Assembly (NCBI GenBank): GCA_019752635.1
Contig: JAIELX010000082.1
Coordinates: 1 to 55,732, forward strand
Length of the DNA stretch: 55,732 bases
From: Candidatus Obscuribacterales bacterium
GTDB taxonomy: Bacteria; Cyanobacteriota; Vampirovibrionia; Obscuribacterales; Obscuribacteraceae
Direction: 5' to 3'
Part shown: piece by piece, positions 17,957 through 26,756 of the stretch
Layout: the number at the start of each line of letters is the position of its first letter
How positions within the stretch are numbered: the first letter of the stretch is position 1
The notes under the pieces: model-generated
Told to the model about the DNA's origin: nothing
What the model saw: the letters and a program-made list of their open reading frames with translations, nothing else
Database searches by the model: none
Translations under genes and position numbers: made by a program

Positions 17957-18937
17957 ATGAAAAGCAAGGTATTGGCCATAGCCGCTCTGTTAATGACAGC
18001 GTTGTTGACTAGCTCAAGTGCTGATGCACGCGGTGCTTTTACTGGTTGCGGTCATTTCGGCAGTTCGGGATTTGCCGACGGAGGAGGGATGTCTCATTTC
18101 AGCGGCGGTAATTTCTCGCAGGGCGGTAGTGGCTTCGGTCACGGCGGCGGCGGTCAAGTAATGTTTTCGCGATCTTCGGGAGCCGGTTCTTCCGGTGGCG
18201 GGATGTTCTCGCGGTTTGGATCTAGCGGTTTTCCAGGGAACACTTTCCGTGGTGGCGATTCCTACCATGCTATGAACGGTGATTTTGGCGACGCATCTGC
18301 TCGGACAGCCGCAGCTTCAATGCCGCTTTCCGGAGGACAAGGAAGCGGAACTCATTCCGCTATGAAAAACAATCCGATCAATGGTAATCATCCGTTGTAT
18401 CCGAATGGTGGCAACCACCCGTTGAATCCGGATAACCACAACTGGAACAACTTCAATAACAACACTTTCAATCACGAGACCACCAACACAACGAACAACT
18501 GCTACAGTCGAACGACTGATGTAAACGCAGTGGACAATGGATATCACGGCTACGGTTACGGAGTCTATGGTGCTTATCACGGTGCCTATCCTGCGTACTA
18601 TGGACACCCGTATTACGCTGCGGCTCCATATCCTTACCCCATGCCGTACTGCGGCTTCCCTGTTTCGGGGGCGCTCAATCTGTCTCTGGGCGGTTCAAGC
18701 AACGACGACGATAGCAAGAATACTGCGCCAGTTATCGTTAATCAAACACAAGCGCCGGCAGCTCGGGCGGGGTATGCCGGTGTGCAACCAAATTCGTATG
18801 CAAATAGCATGGCTCCTGTATCTTCTTGCCCGCAGTATGCTCCAGCATACGGGGCTTTCACTGCGCCATACTCGTCTGCTGGCTACGCCACATCGTACTC
18901 ATCGGACCCCGGTTCTGCATCGTATTCGGTGCACTGA
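17957..18937 (+). CDS. Secreted Gly/Ser/Asn/Tyr-rich low-complexity protein
   Basis: 326 residues. The N-terminal MKSKVLAIAALLMTALLTSSSADA is a clear signal peptide. What follows is low complexity in blocks: Gly/Ser/Phe (~25-110), Asn/His/Pro (~130-190, with NGNHPLYPNGGNHPLNPDN), then Tyr/Gly/His (~195-240) and a Ser/Ala/Tyr tail. No domain is recognisable; the composition suggests an extracellular or envelope structural protein with disordered or adhesive character. ATG 17957 has GGAGG eight nt upstream. A perfect 26-bp-stem terminator follows at 18993-19052, so this is a single-gene transcript. The Cys pair in the Tyr block (MPYCGFP) and ...SSCPQY near the end could form a disulfide. Confidence 0.75.
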   Translation: MKSKVLAIAALLMTALLTSSSADARGAFTGCGHFGSSGFADGGGMSHFSGGNFSQGGSGFGHGGGGQVMFSRSSGAGSSGGGMFSRFGSSGFPGNTFRGGDSYHAMNGDFGDASARTAAASMPLSGGQGSGTHSAMKNNPINGNHPLYPNGGNHPLNPDNHNWNNFNNNTFNHETTNTTNNCYSRTTDVNAVDNGYHGYGYGVYGAYHGAYPAYYGHPYYAAAPYPYPMPYCGFPVSGALNLSLGGSSNDDDSKNTAPVIVNQTQAPAARAGYAGVQPNSYANSMAPVSSCPQYAPAYGAFTAPYSSAGYATSYSSDPGSASYSVH

Positions 18938-18992
18938 ATACGACCGATGATAAACGGGTGAAAGATTAAATCAGCTTGCCTCCTTCGTTTTC

Positions 18993-19052
18993 ACACCCCT
19001 GAGAAGAGTCAGGAAATCTTCGGATTTCCTGACTCTTCTCAGGGGTGTTTTT
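18993..19052 (+). terminator. Rho-independent terminator with a perfect 26-bp stem
   Basis: Arms 18993-19018 and 19023-19048 pair without a single mismatch around a TTCG tetraloop (19019-19022), followed by T5. It ends the transcript of the secreted low-complexity protein. The loop-proximal 11 bp (GTCAGGAAATC/GATTTCCTGAC) resemble the hairpins at 126-151 and 29210-29239. Confidence 0.93.
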
Positions 19053-19170
19053 CGGACAGACCTCGGCGACTTGGATGTCAGTAGAAAACTAACGATGTCA
19101 GCAGGTCGAAATTTTGAACTTTTTGTCCTCGTTTTACGTATCAAATTTAGAGCGTGAAAGGGGCGGAGTT

Positions 19171-19989
19171 ATGAATACTTCAACTGTTGCTGCCACCTCA
19201 AAAAGGGTTCAAGGAACCACCTCCTCGCTCCGGCGGTACTGGAATCAAATTCCTGAAGGAACAATCGTTCCCACGCGGGAGCTGCTTTCACTCGGTCCGC
19301 GTGATGCCCTGGACAAAGCGTTCTCTCGTCTGTGCGCGTTCGGCAAGGCGGCTCGCTTGGCTAGAGGGCTGTATCTTAAGATCAGGGAAAGCGATCCGCA
19401 TTGGAGACCGTCGATACAAGACATCATTACAGCCAAACTTTGCGCATTTCAGCGGGATATAGTACCAGCTCCCACTGGTGAACTACTTTCGAAGAATATA
19501 CCCCGGCAGGTCAGGAGGCCTAAAGCCAATTCGAATAATGCAGAAATCCGTCTTGACACTACTGGTAGCACCAGTTCTTTTCGCTTATACAACGGCCTAG
19601 TGGTAAGACTAAGGCACATCGCGCCCCGAAAGTTTGATCTTGCACAAACAGTAGTCGGCAATAAGGTTCGCGTCCTATGGGAAGCAGCCGCAGGGCTCAT
19701 GCATAACCATCTCACCGAGTTCAAGCAATCACTGGGAAGAGAAGAACGGAAGGACTTGAAGGTGCTGATTCCATTGCTTCCTCAGTGGTTGTCCGATCCC
19801 CTGGCCTTCCCGTGGGCGCACAAGTGGGAGGTCCACCGCTTTCCGCGTAGCCAATCAGAGTGTTGTTCCGCTCATTGGTTCAGCAAAACTTCTGTTAGTC
19901 ACAGTAGGGCCTACCGCTCCAGTTCACGCCCGCCGCCGCTTAATTGTGATGCGGAGGCAGTGATGTTCCATTCTAAGCCTCCGTCGTGA
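19171..19989 (+). CDS. DUF6088 / AbiEi-like winged-helix protein, orphan, odd C-terminus
   Basis: 272 residues. Residues ~20-70 (PTRELLSLGPRDALDKAFSRLC, then ARLARGLYLKI) match the winged-helix start of DUF6088/AbiEi-type proteins, many of which are antitoxins of type IV systems. The central block RLYNGLVVRLRHIAPRKFDLA and the KVRVLWEAAAGLM region continue the family pattern to about residue 205. The last ~60 residues are rich in Ser, His, Arg, Cys and Trp and unlike the family, as if a lost stop or frameshift had extended the protein into former non-coding DNA. No toxin gene (AbiEii-like nucleotidyltransferase) lies beside it. ATG 19171 has GGGGCGGAG just upstream; the open frame back to 19114 is unsupported. 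Confidence 0.65.
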   Translation: MNTSTVAATSKRVQGTTSSLRRYWNQIPEGTIVPTRELLSLGPRDALDKAFSRLCAFGKAARLARGLYLKIRESDPHWRPSIQDIITAKLCAFQRDIVPAPTGELLSKNIPRQVRRPKANSNNAEIRLDTTGSTSSFRLYNGLVVRLRHIAPRKFDLAQTVVGNKVRVLWEAAAGLMHNHLTEFKQSLGREERKDLKVLIPLLPQWLSDPLAFPWAHKWEVHRFPRSQSECCSAHWFSKTSVSHSRAYRSSSRPPPLNCDAEAVMFHSKPPS

Positions 19990-20105
19990 TCTAGTTTTGC
20001 TGGCTGCACATACTATGTTGAACTTTGATAGGAACAACATTTGTCTCACTTGCGTCTTTCGGCCAGGTTTTCATACTTTCGTTTAGTCTTCTTAAGGGCG
20101 GTACT

Positions 20106-20573
20106 ATGAATAAACTTTTTCCTGCACACCTTTCCACGCCAGCTGCGACAGGTTTGCTGATTCTAAGACTGGTAGCCGGCCTCGCGTTGATGATGCATGG
20201 TTTTCCGAAAATTCAAAACGCATTTGGCTGGATGGGACCAGATAGTTGGGCTCCGGGATTTCTTCAGGGGCTCGCCGCACTGGCAGAATTCGGCGGCGGA
20301 CTAGCGCTGATTCTCGGGCTGCTAACACCGGTAGCGGCATTCGGCATTTTGTGTGTAATGTTGGTTGCGATCTTCGGAGTCCACGTTCCGAAGGGAGATC
20401 CATTCGTAGGGAAAGGTGGCTCTTACGAACTGGCCTCTGTCTATGCAGCGATCGCGACTCTGTTCATGTTCACAGGTCCTGGCAAGTTTTCCCTTGATGC
20501 TAAGTTGTTCCGGAAGACACTCGTAAGCAATGCCGCCGGATTTGGTGAGCGAGTAAAAGCTGGTTTTAGATAG
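20106..20573 (+). CDS. DoxX-family integral membrane protein
   Basis: 155 residues with four hydrophobic segments. LRLVAGLALMMHGFPKI near the start and LAALAEFGGGLALILGLLTPVAAFG mid-protein are DoxX signatures. The family includes quinol-oxidase-associated and redox-stress proteins; function here cannot be fixed. ATG 20106 has GGGCGG six nt upstream; the frame is open to 20025 but without start signals. It converges on the vWA gene; the gap (20574-20709) holds a 9-bp inverted repeat AGCTCCTGT (20612-20620)/ACAGGAGCT (20693-20701). Confidence 0.88.
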   Translation: MNKLFPAHLSTPAATGLLILRLVAGLALMMHGFPKIQNAFGWMGPDSWAPGFLQGLAALAEFGGGLALILGLLTPVAAFGILCVMLVAIFGVHVPKGDPFVGKGGSYELASVYAAIATLFMFTGPGKFSLDAKLFRKTLVSNAAGFGERVKAGFR

Positions 20574-20709
20574 CATACTTTGCGATTAACATCACCTTGA
20601 AACACTGGTTGAGCTCCTGTGAAGCAGCTCTGATCGCATCACTCTCTCTCGGCGAATTGCAGGTATGTCACGAACATAGAGAAGGGTTTGCGACAGGAGC
20701 TGAGCCCGA

Positions 20710-21765
20710 TTAGTTAGATGCGCGCGCAGTCTTTGGCGGGGGTGTCGTTTCCGTGATTGTACTCACAACCTCCCAGACCAGTCCCTTGTTGCGAAGTTCC
20801 GAGAATGGCTTGTATTGAGCTATTTGGAATCTTGCACCTTTCGCTTGCAGATTTCGATCCAAATCGTCAAACAGCTCCTCGGCATGAAGGGACTCGCCAA
20901 TCTGCATAAAAGCAACGATGACTTCGCCTTGTCTCGTCATTCTTTTCGAAGCTTCAATCAGGATGTCTTGTAGCGGCTCGCCGACGTTTTGGGTGCCATC
21001 TGTGAGAACAATAATCACGCACGGTTTTGATGTCAGTGTTCTACTCTTGAAGTAGTCGTCCAGAATTGATGCTATCGGACTTGAAATATTCTTGCGAGTA
21101 CCATCAGGCTTCGTTCGCGCGAAGAAATCCTTCAACTCCCACAAGGTTACCCCTTTGCGCACCTGGAACGTGTCGTTAAATAAAACGAGCCGAAAGCCAT
21201 CATCCAGGACCCGATTGGTCGCCAGAAAGAGATTGTCAACTTGCTGTTTGCACCAGATCCATTTGGTTAAATCTCCAGGGCAACCGGCATGATTGTCGGC
21301 CATGGTTGCGCATCGATCGAGCATAATCGTAACGTCGCAGTTGGCAATCGTTTTTAACTGATTGTCGAATGGCGAATTGCCAAACGAATATTTGACTTTT
21401 CGATGTTCGAATTCCGCTCGCAGCCCTTTCACATCGGTCGCCAGTTTGGCTTGATACTGTTTGCCTTTTCTGTCCACTGTCAGTGTAAGCAAGTTGTCTG
21501 AAATCTCCGCGTTCAGAACCTGGTCGCCTGCGCGCAAACCGGAAAATGAGGCGGCGCTTCCTAGTGCTATGCGATCCACTTTAGCCGGTAGATTGTTCTT
21601 GCTTAGCTTCAGACCTGCGGCTGATGAGAGAATAGCAAGATCATTGATCTCTCCGTACAGCTTTACAGGTCGCTGCGCGGGCTTGTCGGCCGCCCTGACC
21701 GATGTCGTGGAGAGTGAGAGCAGCGCTACAGCTAACGCAGTCAGCTTCGCATCTTTACTCGGCAT
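20710..21765 (-). CDS. Secreted PDZ-like plus von Willebrand factor A protein
   Basis: 351 residues. Signal peptide to about residue 25 (SVRAAD). Residues ~40-110 look like a PDZ-type fold (AGLKLSKNNLPAKVDRIALGS, then FSGLRAGDQVL). Residues ~140-335 form a vWA domain with VTIMLDRCATM, a Cys-bearing insertion (CPGDLTKWIWC) and IIVLTDGTQNVG. The metal site DxSxS is altered to DRCAT, so metal binding may be weakened or replaced; the later T and D of the site are kept. ATG 21765 lies 11 nt inside the TPR gene's end, implying coupled translation and likely physical partnership. The role may be adhesion or scaffold in the envelope. Confidence 0.75.
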   Translation of the reverse strand: MPSKDAKLTALAVALLSLSTTSVRAADKPAQRPVKLYGEINDLAILSSAAGLKLSKNNLPAKVDRIALGSAASFSGLRAGDQVLNAEISDNLLTLTVDRKGKQYQAKLATDVKGLRAEFEHRKVKYSFGNSPFDNQLKTIANCDVTIMLDRCATMADNHAGCPGDLTKWIWCKQQVDNLFLATNRVLDDGFRLVLFNDTFQVRKGVTLWELKDFFARTKPDGTRKNISSPIASILDDYFKSRTLTSKPCVIIVLTDGTQNVGEPLQDILIEASKRMTRQGEVIVAFMQIGESLHAEELFDDLDRNLQAKGARFQIAQYKPFSELRNKGLVWEVVSTITETTPPPKTARASN

Positions 21766-23203
21766 CTTTTTTCACCGGAGGAGAACCTGTCACTCTTGCT
21801 GGTGGTGTGATCTTCTTTGCCTCCGCACGAAGGGGCACGGGCGAAGGGCGAGAAGCCGAGGGGATTTCGCTGCTTCCGAAATTAACATAGTTGCGGGTGT
21901 ACGTATCACTTCCTTGCGGCACTATTTGAATGGTCCCATTCGGTTTTTTTAACTGCGAGTTCATTTGACCGTTCTGCACCACCATGCCACCTACGCGCTC
22001 TTTGGCGGCTGCTATGAGTGCATCTACGTTCTTCAAATAGGTCTCTTTCAGTTCCGAAATTCGTTTTTTCGCGCGATCAGTTGTTTGTTGAATCTCTATA
22101 TCTACGGGCGTTTTGTGGCTTTCGTCCGCGCGCGGAATCTTCGAACTGGCCATGTGATAAAGCGGGTTTGATTCCTTCTTCAGGTAATATGGGTCTCCTG
22201 CGACGTTGTAGTTGATCTTGATATGCATCAGATCGCGAACTAGCGTATCTTTGATTTGAGAAATCTGCTGATCGAGACTATCTTGCTTGATCTCAATACT
22301 GTTTTTCAGCTGGGCGAAGCATTGTTTCGCTACGCGGCGCTCCGCGGGTTGATATGTGTTCAGTTCGCCGAAAACATCTTTGATGGTAAGAAACTTCGCC
22401 GCTATCTCTGCATTAATCTCAGTGCCGAACGGGTCGAATGGCTTGTCCTGCTTCACAAGTTCGCTCAATGAGCCTAGAGCGGTCTTTGTGTCGTCGGCCT
22501 TCTCTTTCGGTGTGTCGGGCACCGCTCTCACGTCCACCTTATCCGGAGCGATCATTCGACTCTCCCATCGCAGCTGCTTTAGTTGCTCATATTCAACCTT
22601 GTTATCGGATTCCCGGCGCACTCGCTCCAGTTCTATGGCATAGTTCGGCGTTGTCTTGGGATGCATCGCGGTAAGGTCATCTTCCAGCCTGTGCCATATT
22701 TGATCCACTTTGATTTTGAAAGTTTGCCGCTGGCTGCGAATTCGGGTAACAGCATCGTTGTAAGCTTTGTCGACTGCAGTGGTTGAGGTTAGTGCATCGC
22801 GTGACGCTTCGGCTGCAGCCCTGGTATCCTCCGGGTTGGCATTCTTTTGCTCCGGTTCCGGTGAACGCTTGGGCATCGTCGACAGAGTCTCTAACGCCGA
22901 CAATGCCAATTTTGATGCTTCCGAGTTCGGACCGCTCCGAATGCACGCAGAATACATGCGCGCTGCGTGCTCGTTTTGCTTGGCGTGAATGTAACAATTG
23001 CCCAAATAGTAGAAGACCTTCGGGTCTTGGGGCGCCATCCTGGCTCGCGCACTCAAGTAGCGAGCCGCGCTTGCATAGTCGCCGCGCTGGTAAGCCGTCA
23101 TGCCTTGCTGTCCGAGTTCTGTCGGATTGACTTGCGTGACGTCTGCCGCTCTCGCGGATGTCACCATAACGGAGCTTAAAACGAGTAGAATTAAGAATCT
23201 CAT
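21755..23203 (-). CDS. Secreted TPR protein with long helical domain
   Basis: 482 residues. Signal peptide MRFLILLVLSSVMVTSARA, then two to three TPR units (~30-110: GMTAYQRGDYASAARYLSARARMAP, VFYYLGNCYIHAKQ). The middle (~130-400) is charged and strongly helical, with probable coiled coils around RIRSQRQTFKIKVDQIW and DQQISQIKDTLVRD. The tail is Pro/Ser/Lys-rich. TPRs bind other proteins, so this may be the assembly partner of the vWA protein whose start it overlaps. An 82-nt gap separates it from the upstream secreted gene on the same strand, so three genes probably form one transcript. No enzymatic motif is visible. Confidence 0.75.
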   Translation of the reverse strand: MRFLILLVLSSVMVTSARAADVTQVNPTELGQQGMTAYQRGDYASAARYLSARARMAPQDPKVFYYLGNCYIHAKQNEHAARMYSACIRSGPNSEASKLALSALETLSTMPKRSPEPEQKNANPEDTRAAAEASRDALTSTTAVDKAYNDAVTRIRSQRQTFKIKVDQIWHRLEDDLTAMHPKTTPNYAIELERVRRESDNKVEYEQLKQLRWESRMIAPDKVDVRAVPDTPKEKADDTKTALGSLSELVKQDKPFDPFGTEINAEIAAKFLTIKDVFGELNTYQPAERRVAKQCFAQLKNSIEIKQDSLDQQISQIKDTLVRDLMHIKINYNVAGDPYYLKKESNPLYHMASSKIPRADESHKTPVDIEIQQTTDRAKKRISELKETYLKNVDALIAAAKERVGGMVVQNGQMNSQLKKPNGTIQIVPQGSDTYTRNYVNFGSSEIPSASRPSPVPLRAEAKKITPPARVTGSPPVKKDAE

Positions 23204-23285
23204 GTCTTCCTACCGCGCGGGCTCCGCAGTGCTTCTATATGCGTACCACGGGCGCCTCGAATCCAAACTTTCCCGGGAGCTATCA

Positions 23286-23855
23286 TTACCGACTAATCGG
23301 TGAAAAAATGTAGCCGGACCACTTGTAGGACACTTCCTTGCCATCGCGGAGATGCAGCTTAATAACTGTGCCGGTTCGCGGCAATTCCACCCAATCACCT
23401 CGCGATAGCCTGCGCGGAAAGGTCAGTTTTGTCAGGTCGGACCATTTGTCGGCGCGATACTGGAGCATGTGAAACTCCGACGCATCCACCGGATTCTCCG
23501 TTTTTGGATCGATTGCTTGTCCGATGTAAGTCACGCCAACAATTCTCTCTCCTTTGGCGGTTTTAAAAATTGCAATTTGCGACCGCGATTCGGCGCAATC
23601 CGAATATTCCATGAAACCGTTTCTGACATCAGTAACTGTTGTTCCGGCAGTAAGCAACTCCTTCTTGCGGAGTTCAGATATGCCACTGTACTTCTGCGGC
23701 AATAACCTGAAGAACTCCACCACTGTCACCGGCGCGTGCTCGATTGGAGCCGAAGCTGCGGCCTTGAATTCGCTCTCGACTAACGCTGATCCGAGAACAG
23801 TCAGCACCGATAGTAGTGGCAGCGCAAAACGAGAATACATTTCTGAATGACCCAT
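23286..23855 (-). CDS. Small secreted protein of unknown function
   Basis: 189 residues. A hydrophobic N-terminus (RFALPLLSVLTVLGSALV) is a signal peptide or anchor. The mature part is mixed alpha/beta with DVRNGFMEYSDCAES, IVGVTYIGQAID and KLTFPRRLSRGDWVELP. A single Cys is present and no known domain is recognised. The start is uncertain between ATG 23855 and ATG 23840, neither with a good ribosome site. It is first in a likely three-gene minus-strand transcript with the TPR and vWA genes, and divergent from the HEAT-like gene across 138 nt. Confidence 0.6.
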   Translation of the reverse strand: MGHSEMYSRFALPLLSVLTVLGSALVESEFKAAASAPIEHAPVTVVEFFRLLPQKYSGISELRKKELLTAGTTVTDVRNGFMEYSDCAESRSQIAIFKTAKGERIVGVTYIGQAIDPKTENPVDASEFHMLQYRADKWSDLTKLTFPRRLSRGDWVELPRTGTVIKLHLRDGKEVSYKWSGYIFSPISR

Positions 23856-23944
23856 GTCAAGACTGGCGGTTTTAAACCAACATCACGCATTTGTTAGCTC
23901 GAACAGCATATATGCCTGGCCATACTTCTTGCAATAAGCTGAGA

Positions 23945-23973
23945 TTCAATCGACAATGAACAGAAGGTATGAT
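23945..23973 (+). promoter_or_regulatory. Candidate sigma-70-type promoter
   Basis: TTCAAT (23945-23950), a 17-nt spacer, and TATGAT (23968-23973) lie just upstream of the ORF at 23994. The -10 matches five of six consensus bases but the -35 only weakly, and the leader would be short (about 14 nt) with a GGGAG site in it. Confidence 0.3.
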
Positions 23974-23993
23974 CTTTCGGGAGTTAGTCGTCG

Positions 23994-26756
23994 ATGCAAG
24001 GCAAAACCGACCGCTTGAAATGCAACAAAATCGGAGTTAGAAGTGGGCGGGTTTTAGTGATCGCCTTGCTTGCCTTTACTTGCTTCTGGCCCGCATCAAC
24101 TTTCGCCGATCCTAACGGTGTTGACGCAGGTACACTTCAACCGTTGCCCACTGAATTGAAGGGACCTTTGCCGTCCACCAATCAATTTGGCGACGGTGCC
24201 CTTGAGCAGTCGAAGGAGAAATCGAAGAAGGGGAAAAGAGAAAGACCGGGCAAAGGCGAGAAGAATGCCAAGAAAGAGAAGAAGCAAAAGTTAGAGAACA
24301 CGGACAAAACGGCAGCGGATAAAGACGAAAAACCGAAAAAAGAGAAGAAGCTGAAGACCGAAAGAGAACGTAAGGAAAAGGATGAGGCTGGTAGCGCCGG
24401 CGGTGGCGCAGACAAAAAGAATGACGAGGGCAAGGCATCGTCGGACAAGAGGGGCGGTAGTAATCGGGGCAGTGATGCGGATATCAGCGCCAGAGCGCGA
24501 GAAGCTCTAGACAAATACTACAGCGGTGGATTGTTGCCAATAGAATCTATTGTCAAAGACATCAAATCAGGTGAAGCACAACAGGCTCGCTCAGCGGCAT
24601 TGTTTCTTGAAGCGTTGCTGCATCAAGCAATGGATGACGAAGTGAGTACTTCTAGAAGAAGAGCTACAAGCGCACCTTACTGGGCGCGCCCGCTGTCTTC
24701 GACCGCGATTGATGCAAGAGGCGCTGTCCATGGAGCCATCTTCAGAGTCGGTCCTTCGGTTAACTGTGTGAGTTTGCTCGGACCGCTGGGCGATGATATG
24801 TTGCCATCGGCGGATGGAGCTGCCGCTCTTATAGTGAACGAGGTGTCGGGACCTGATGTCGTGCCCCATTACACCAGGCTACTGAATCGTCCGGGCTCAT
24901 CTGCCCTGACTACCGCTGCAGTACTGAGGAAAATTGGAAAGGACAAACTGCAGCAGTTTGCTCCGAAGGTAAAAGAGATGACCGGGCACTACCGGACTTC
25001 CGTGCGTCAGGCAGCCGTAGACGCTGCCGGAGCCTTAGGGATAGGCGATATTCCGCCGTATAACATGCAAGAATCCGTGACACCATGGCTAGCATCACAG
25101 ATCTCTGAAATTGGCAGTATTAAGGACGAGCAGGACAAACTCGCTGACCTGAAAAATGGACCAGCTATGAATTCTACGGTAGCCGCAGCGTTTGAGTATC
25201 TTCATGGTGATAAGAGCAAAGGTCTCTCGGCGATTATGCAGAAGATAAATTCGATACCCGATGACCGCCTGCTGTTTCCGCAGACCCGCGACGACGTGTT
25301 TATCGATTACTACAAACTCGCGGTCAAAGCTTTTATCGATGGACAGTATAAAGATGCTGAAAGAATCGGCTTGTTTCTGACTTCGCCAGTATTCTCGAGT
25401 TCCCCGATGGCTGGCGCGCCGAAAGAGTTGGTCGCTCAGCTAGCGGATCGCTCCACCGACTTTCAAGCGTTTTCGCTGCCCACAGAATCTGCCTGGCAGG
25501 ACATGCAAAAGCGACTGCCCGTTAAGGAGCAAGTTGAGTTCCTGGTACCACGACTGCGCTTAGTCAAAGGTCAGTTGGAACGGAAGCCTCACATCGGAAA
25601 TGTGACAGTCGTGAATCTAGACGTGAAACAGACCGATCCTGCCAGCGGTAATACGGTGATAAATCCGCTGTCAGAGCTGAGAAAACTAACTGCCGATCCG
25701 GCTAATCTCCCTTGGATGTTTCCGTTTATTAATGATCGACACTTCCTCTTGGCTTCGTTTGAGAATCCCGGATTGCTACCCCGATTGCAATCCGTGGGCG
25801 AAACCGTCAAGACTTTGATTAATGAAGCTCTGCAATATCAGATGCTTGGTAGGGAATTTTCCGCACTGAGTGCTGGTGAGCAGCAGGCTTTCCTGGCAAA
25901 ACAGGAGAAGTGGTGTCGCAAGAATGCTAAGAGCACTGGTTTGGAGCTTAGTTTCGCAATTGCCGATTCGACTGATGACGAACGTGCTTTTTCGCAGCAC
26001 GTATTTCGGCTGCAAGAGGCTAAAGACAATCGCTTGGGCTCGCTGCTCAGCAGACGATGGAACGACTTTCCCAGTAGCACGGAGCGCAATGCAGAGTTTC
26101 TATTTCGCTCAGGTGGTCCGGTTGCTGTGAAGCGCGCTGAAGCAGAATTGAAGAACTCTCCTGCGACCGCAATTCACCGCAGTTCGGAGAGCCCGGTTCA
26201 ATGGGCGGCGGCAGAACGTCCCGCGGCAACAAGGTTCTGGTTGGCCCTTCTATTGGTAAAAGAAAACAATCCTCTCGGATTGACGGAATTAAGACGCATG
26301 TCTAAGTTACCCGCTGATCAAATCTCCTTCGTGATGCGTGAGCATCTGGCACTTTTGGTGGAGGTTTTGTTGCTTAACAAGACCCCGGAGAAGCTCGAAC
26401 TCGCCGATAACCTGGTCGACAAGCTCAAAGGATTTGTTGCGCCGGAGTCGGAGCAGGTTATCGAATCGACTAAGCGACTTTTCCTGGCTGGATCAAAGGC
26501 GTCCTATGATCGTATTTTGAGCTGGATCAATTCTGAGCCGATGCAAAGCTACGTTGTTGAGAAATTGGCGCAATGGGTGTACTCACAGCCGATCAAACGC
26601 TACAGCGCAAGTGAATTGAAGACTCTGGTCCCCGATCTCAAAGCTAAACTACAGGCTGAGTATGAATTGTATGCCGCCGGGAAACCAGGGAGTTTGAACG
26701 CTGGTTCCGATCAGGGAAAACCCAAAACACCTGATCCACTTAACAAAGCTAACTAG
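23994..26756 (+). CDS. Large secreted protein, Lys/Glu-rich linker and HEAT-like helices
   Basis: 920 residues. A basic start and hydrophobic stretch (VLVIALLAFTCFWPASTFA) form a signal peptide. Residues ~60-155 are an extreme Lys/Glu/Asp-rich low-complexity linker. From ~165 the protein is helical: SARAREALDKYYSGG, ALFLEALLHQAM, then HEAT-like pairs at ~270-340 (TTAAVLRKIGKDKLQQF, RQAAVDAAGALG). The rest continues helical with no catalytic motif. ATG 23994 has GGGAG 10 nt upstream. It is convergent with the TPR gene, sharing the tetranucleotide CTAG as overlapping stop codons. A periplasmic scaffold is a reasonable guess, not more. Confidence 0.7.
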   Translation: MQGKTDRLKCNKIGVRSGRVLVIALLAFTCFWPASTFADPNGVDAGTLQPLPTELKGPLPSTNQFGDGALEQSKEKSKKGKRERPGKGEKNAKKEKKQKLENTDKTAADKDEKPKKEKKLKTERERKEKDEAGSAGGGADKKNDEGKASSDKRGGSNRGSDADISARAREALDKYYSGGLLPIESIVKDIKSGEAQQARSAALFLEALLHQAMDDEVSTSRRRATSAPYWARPLSSTAIDARGAVHGAIFRVGPSVNCVSLLGPLGDDMLPSADGAAALIVNEVSGPDVVPHYTRLLNRPGSSALTTAAVLRKIGKDKLQQFAPKVKEMTGHYRTSVRQAAVDAAGALGIGDIPPYNMQESVTPWLASQISEIGSIKDEQDKLADLKNGPAMNSTVAAAFEYLHGDKSKGLSAIMQKINSIPDDRLLFPQTRDDVFIDYYKLAVKAFIDGQYKDAERIGLFLTSPVFSSSPMAGAPKELVAQLADRSTDFQAFSLPTESAWQDMQKRLPVKEQVEFLVPRLRLVKGQLERKPHIGNVTVVNLDVKQTDPASGNTVINPLSELRKLTADPANLPWMFPFINDRHFLLASFENPGLLPRLQSVGETVKTLINEALQYQMLGREFSALSAGEQQAFLAKQEKWCRKNAKSTGLELSFAIADSTDDERAFSQHVFRLQEAKDNRLGSLLSRRWNDFPSSTERNAEFLFRSGGPVAVKRAEAELKNSPATAIHRSSESPVQWAAAERPAATRFWLALLLVKENNPLGLTELRRMSKLPADQISFVMREHLALLVEVLLLNKTPEKLELADNLVDKLKGFVAPESEQVIESTKRLFLAGSKASYDRILSWINSEPMQSYVVEKLAQWVYSQPIKRYSASELKTLVPDLKAKLQAEYELYAAGKPGSLNAGSDQGKPKTPDPLNKAN

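Noticed and set aside
23832..23860. TTGACA-N17-TATTCT on the minus strand
   Set aside because: It overlaps the start and signal peptide of the gene at 23286-23855, so transcription would begin after the start codon.
24178..24514. Minus-strand frames opposite the Lys/Glu-rich linker
   Set aside because: Phe/Ser/Leu-rich shadows of AAG/GAA codons in the linker of the HEAT-like gene.
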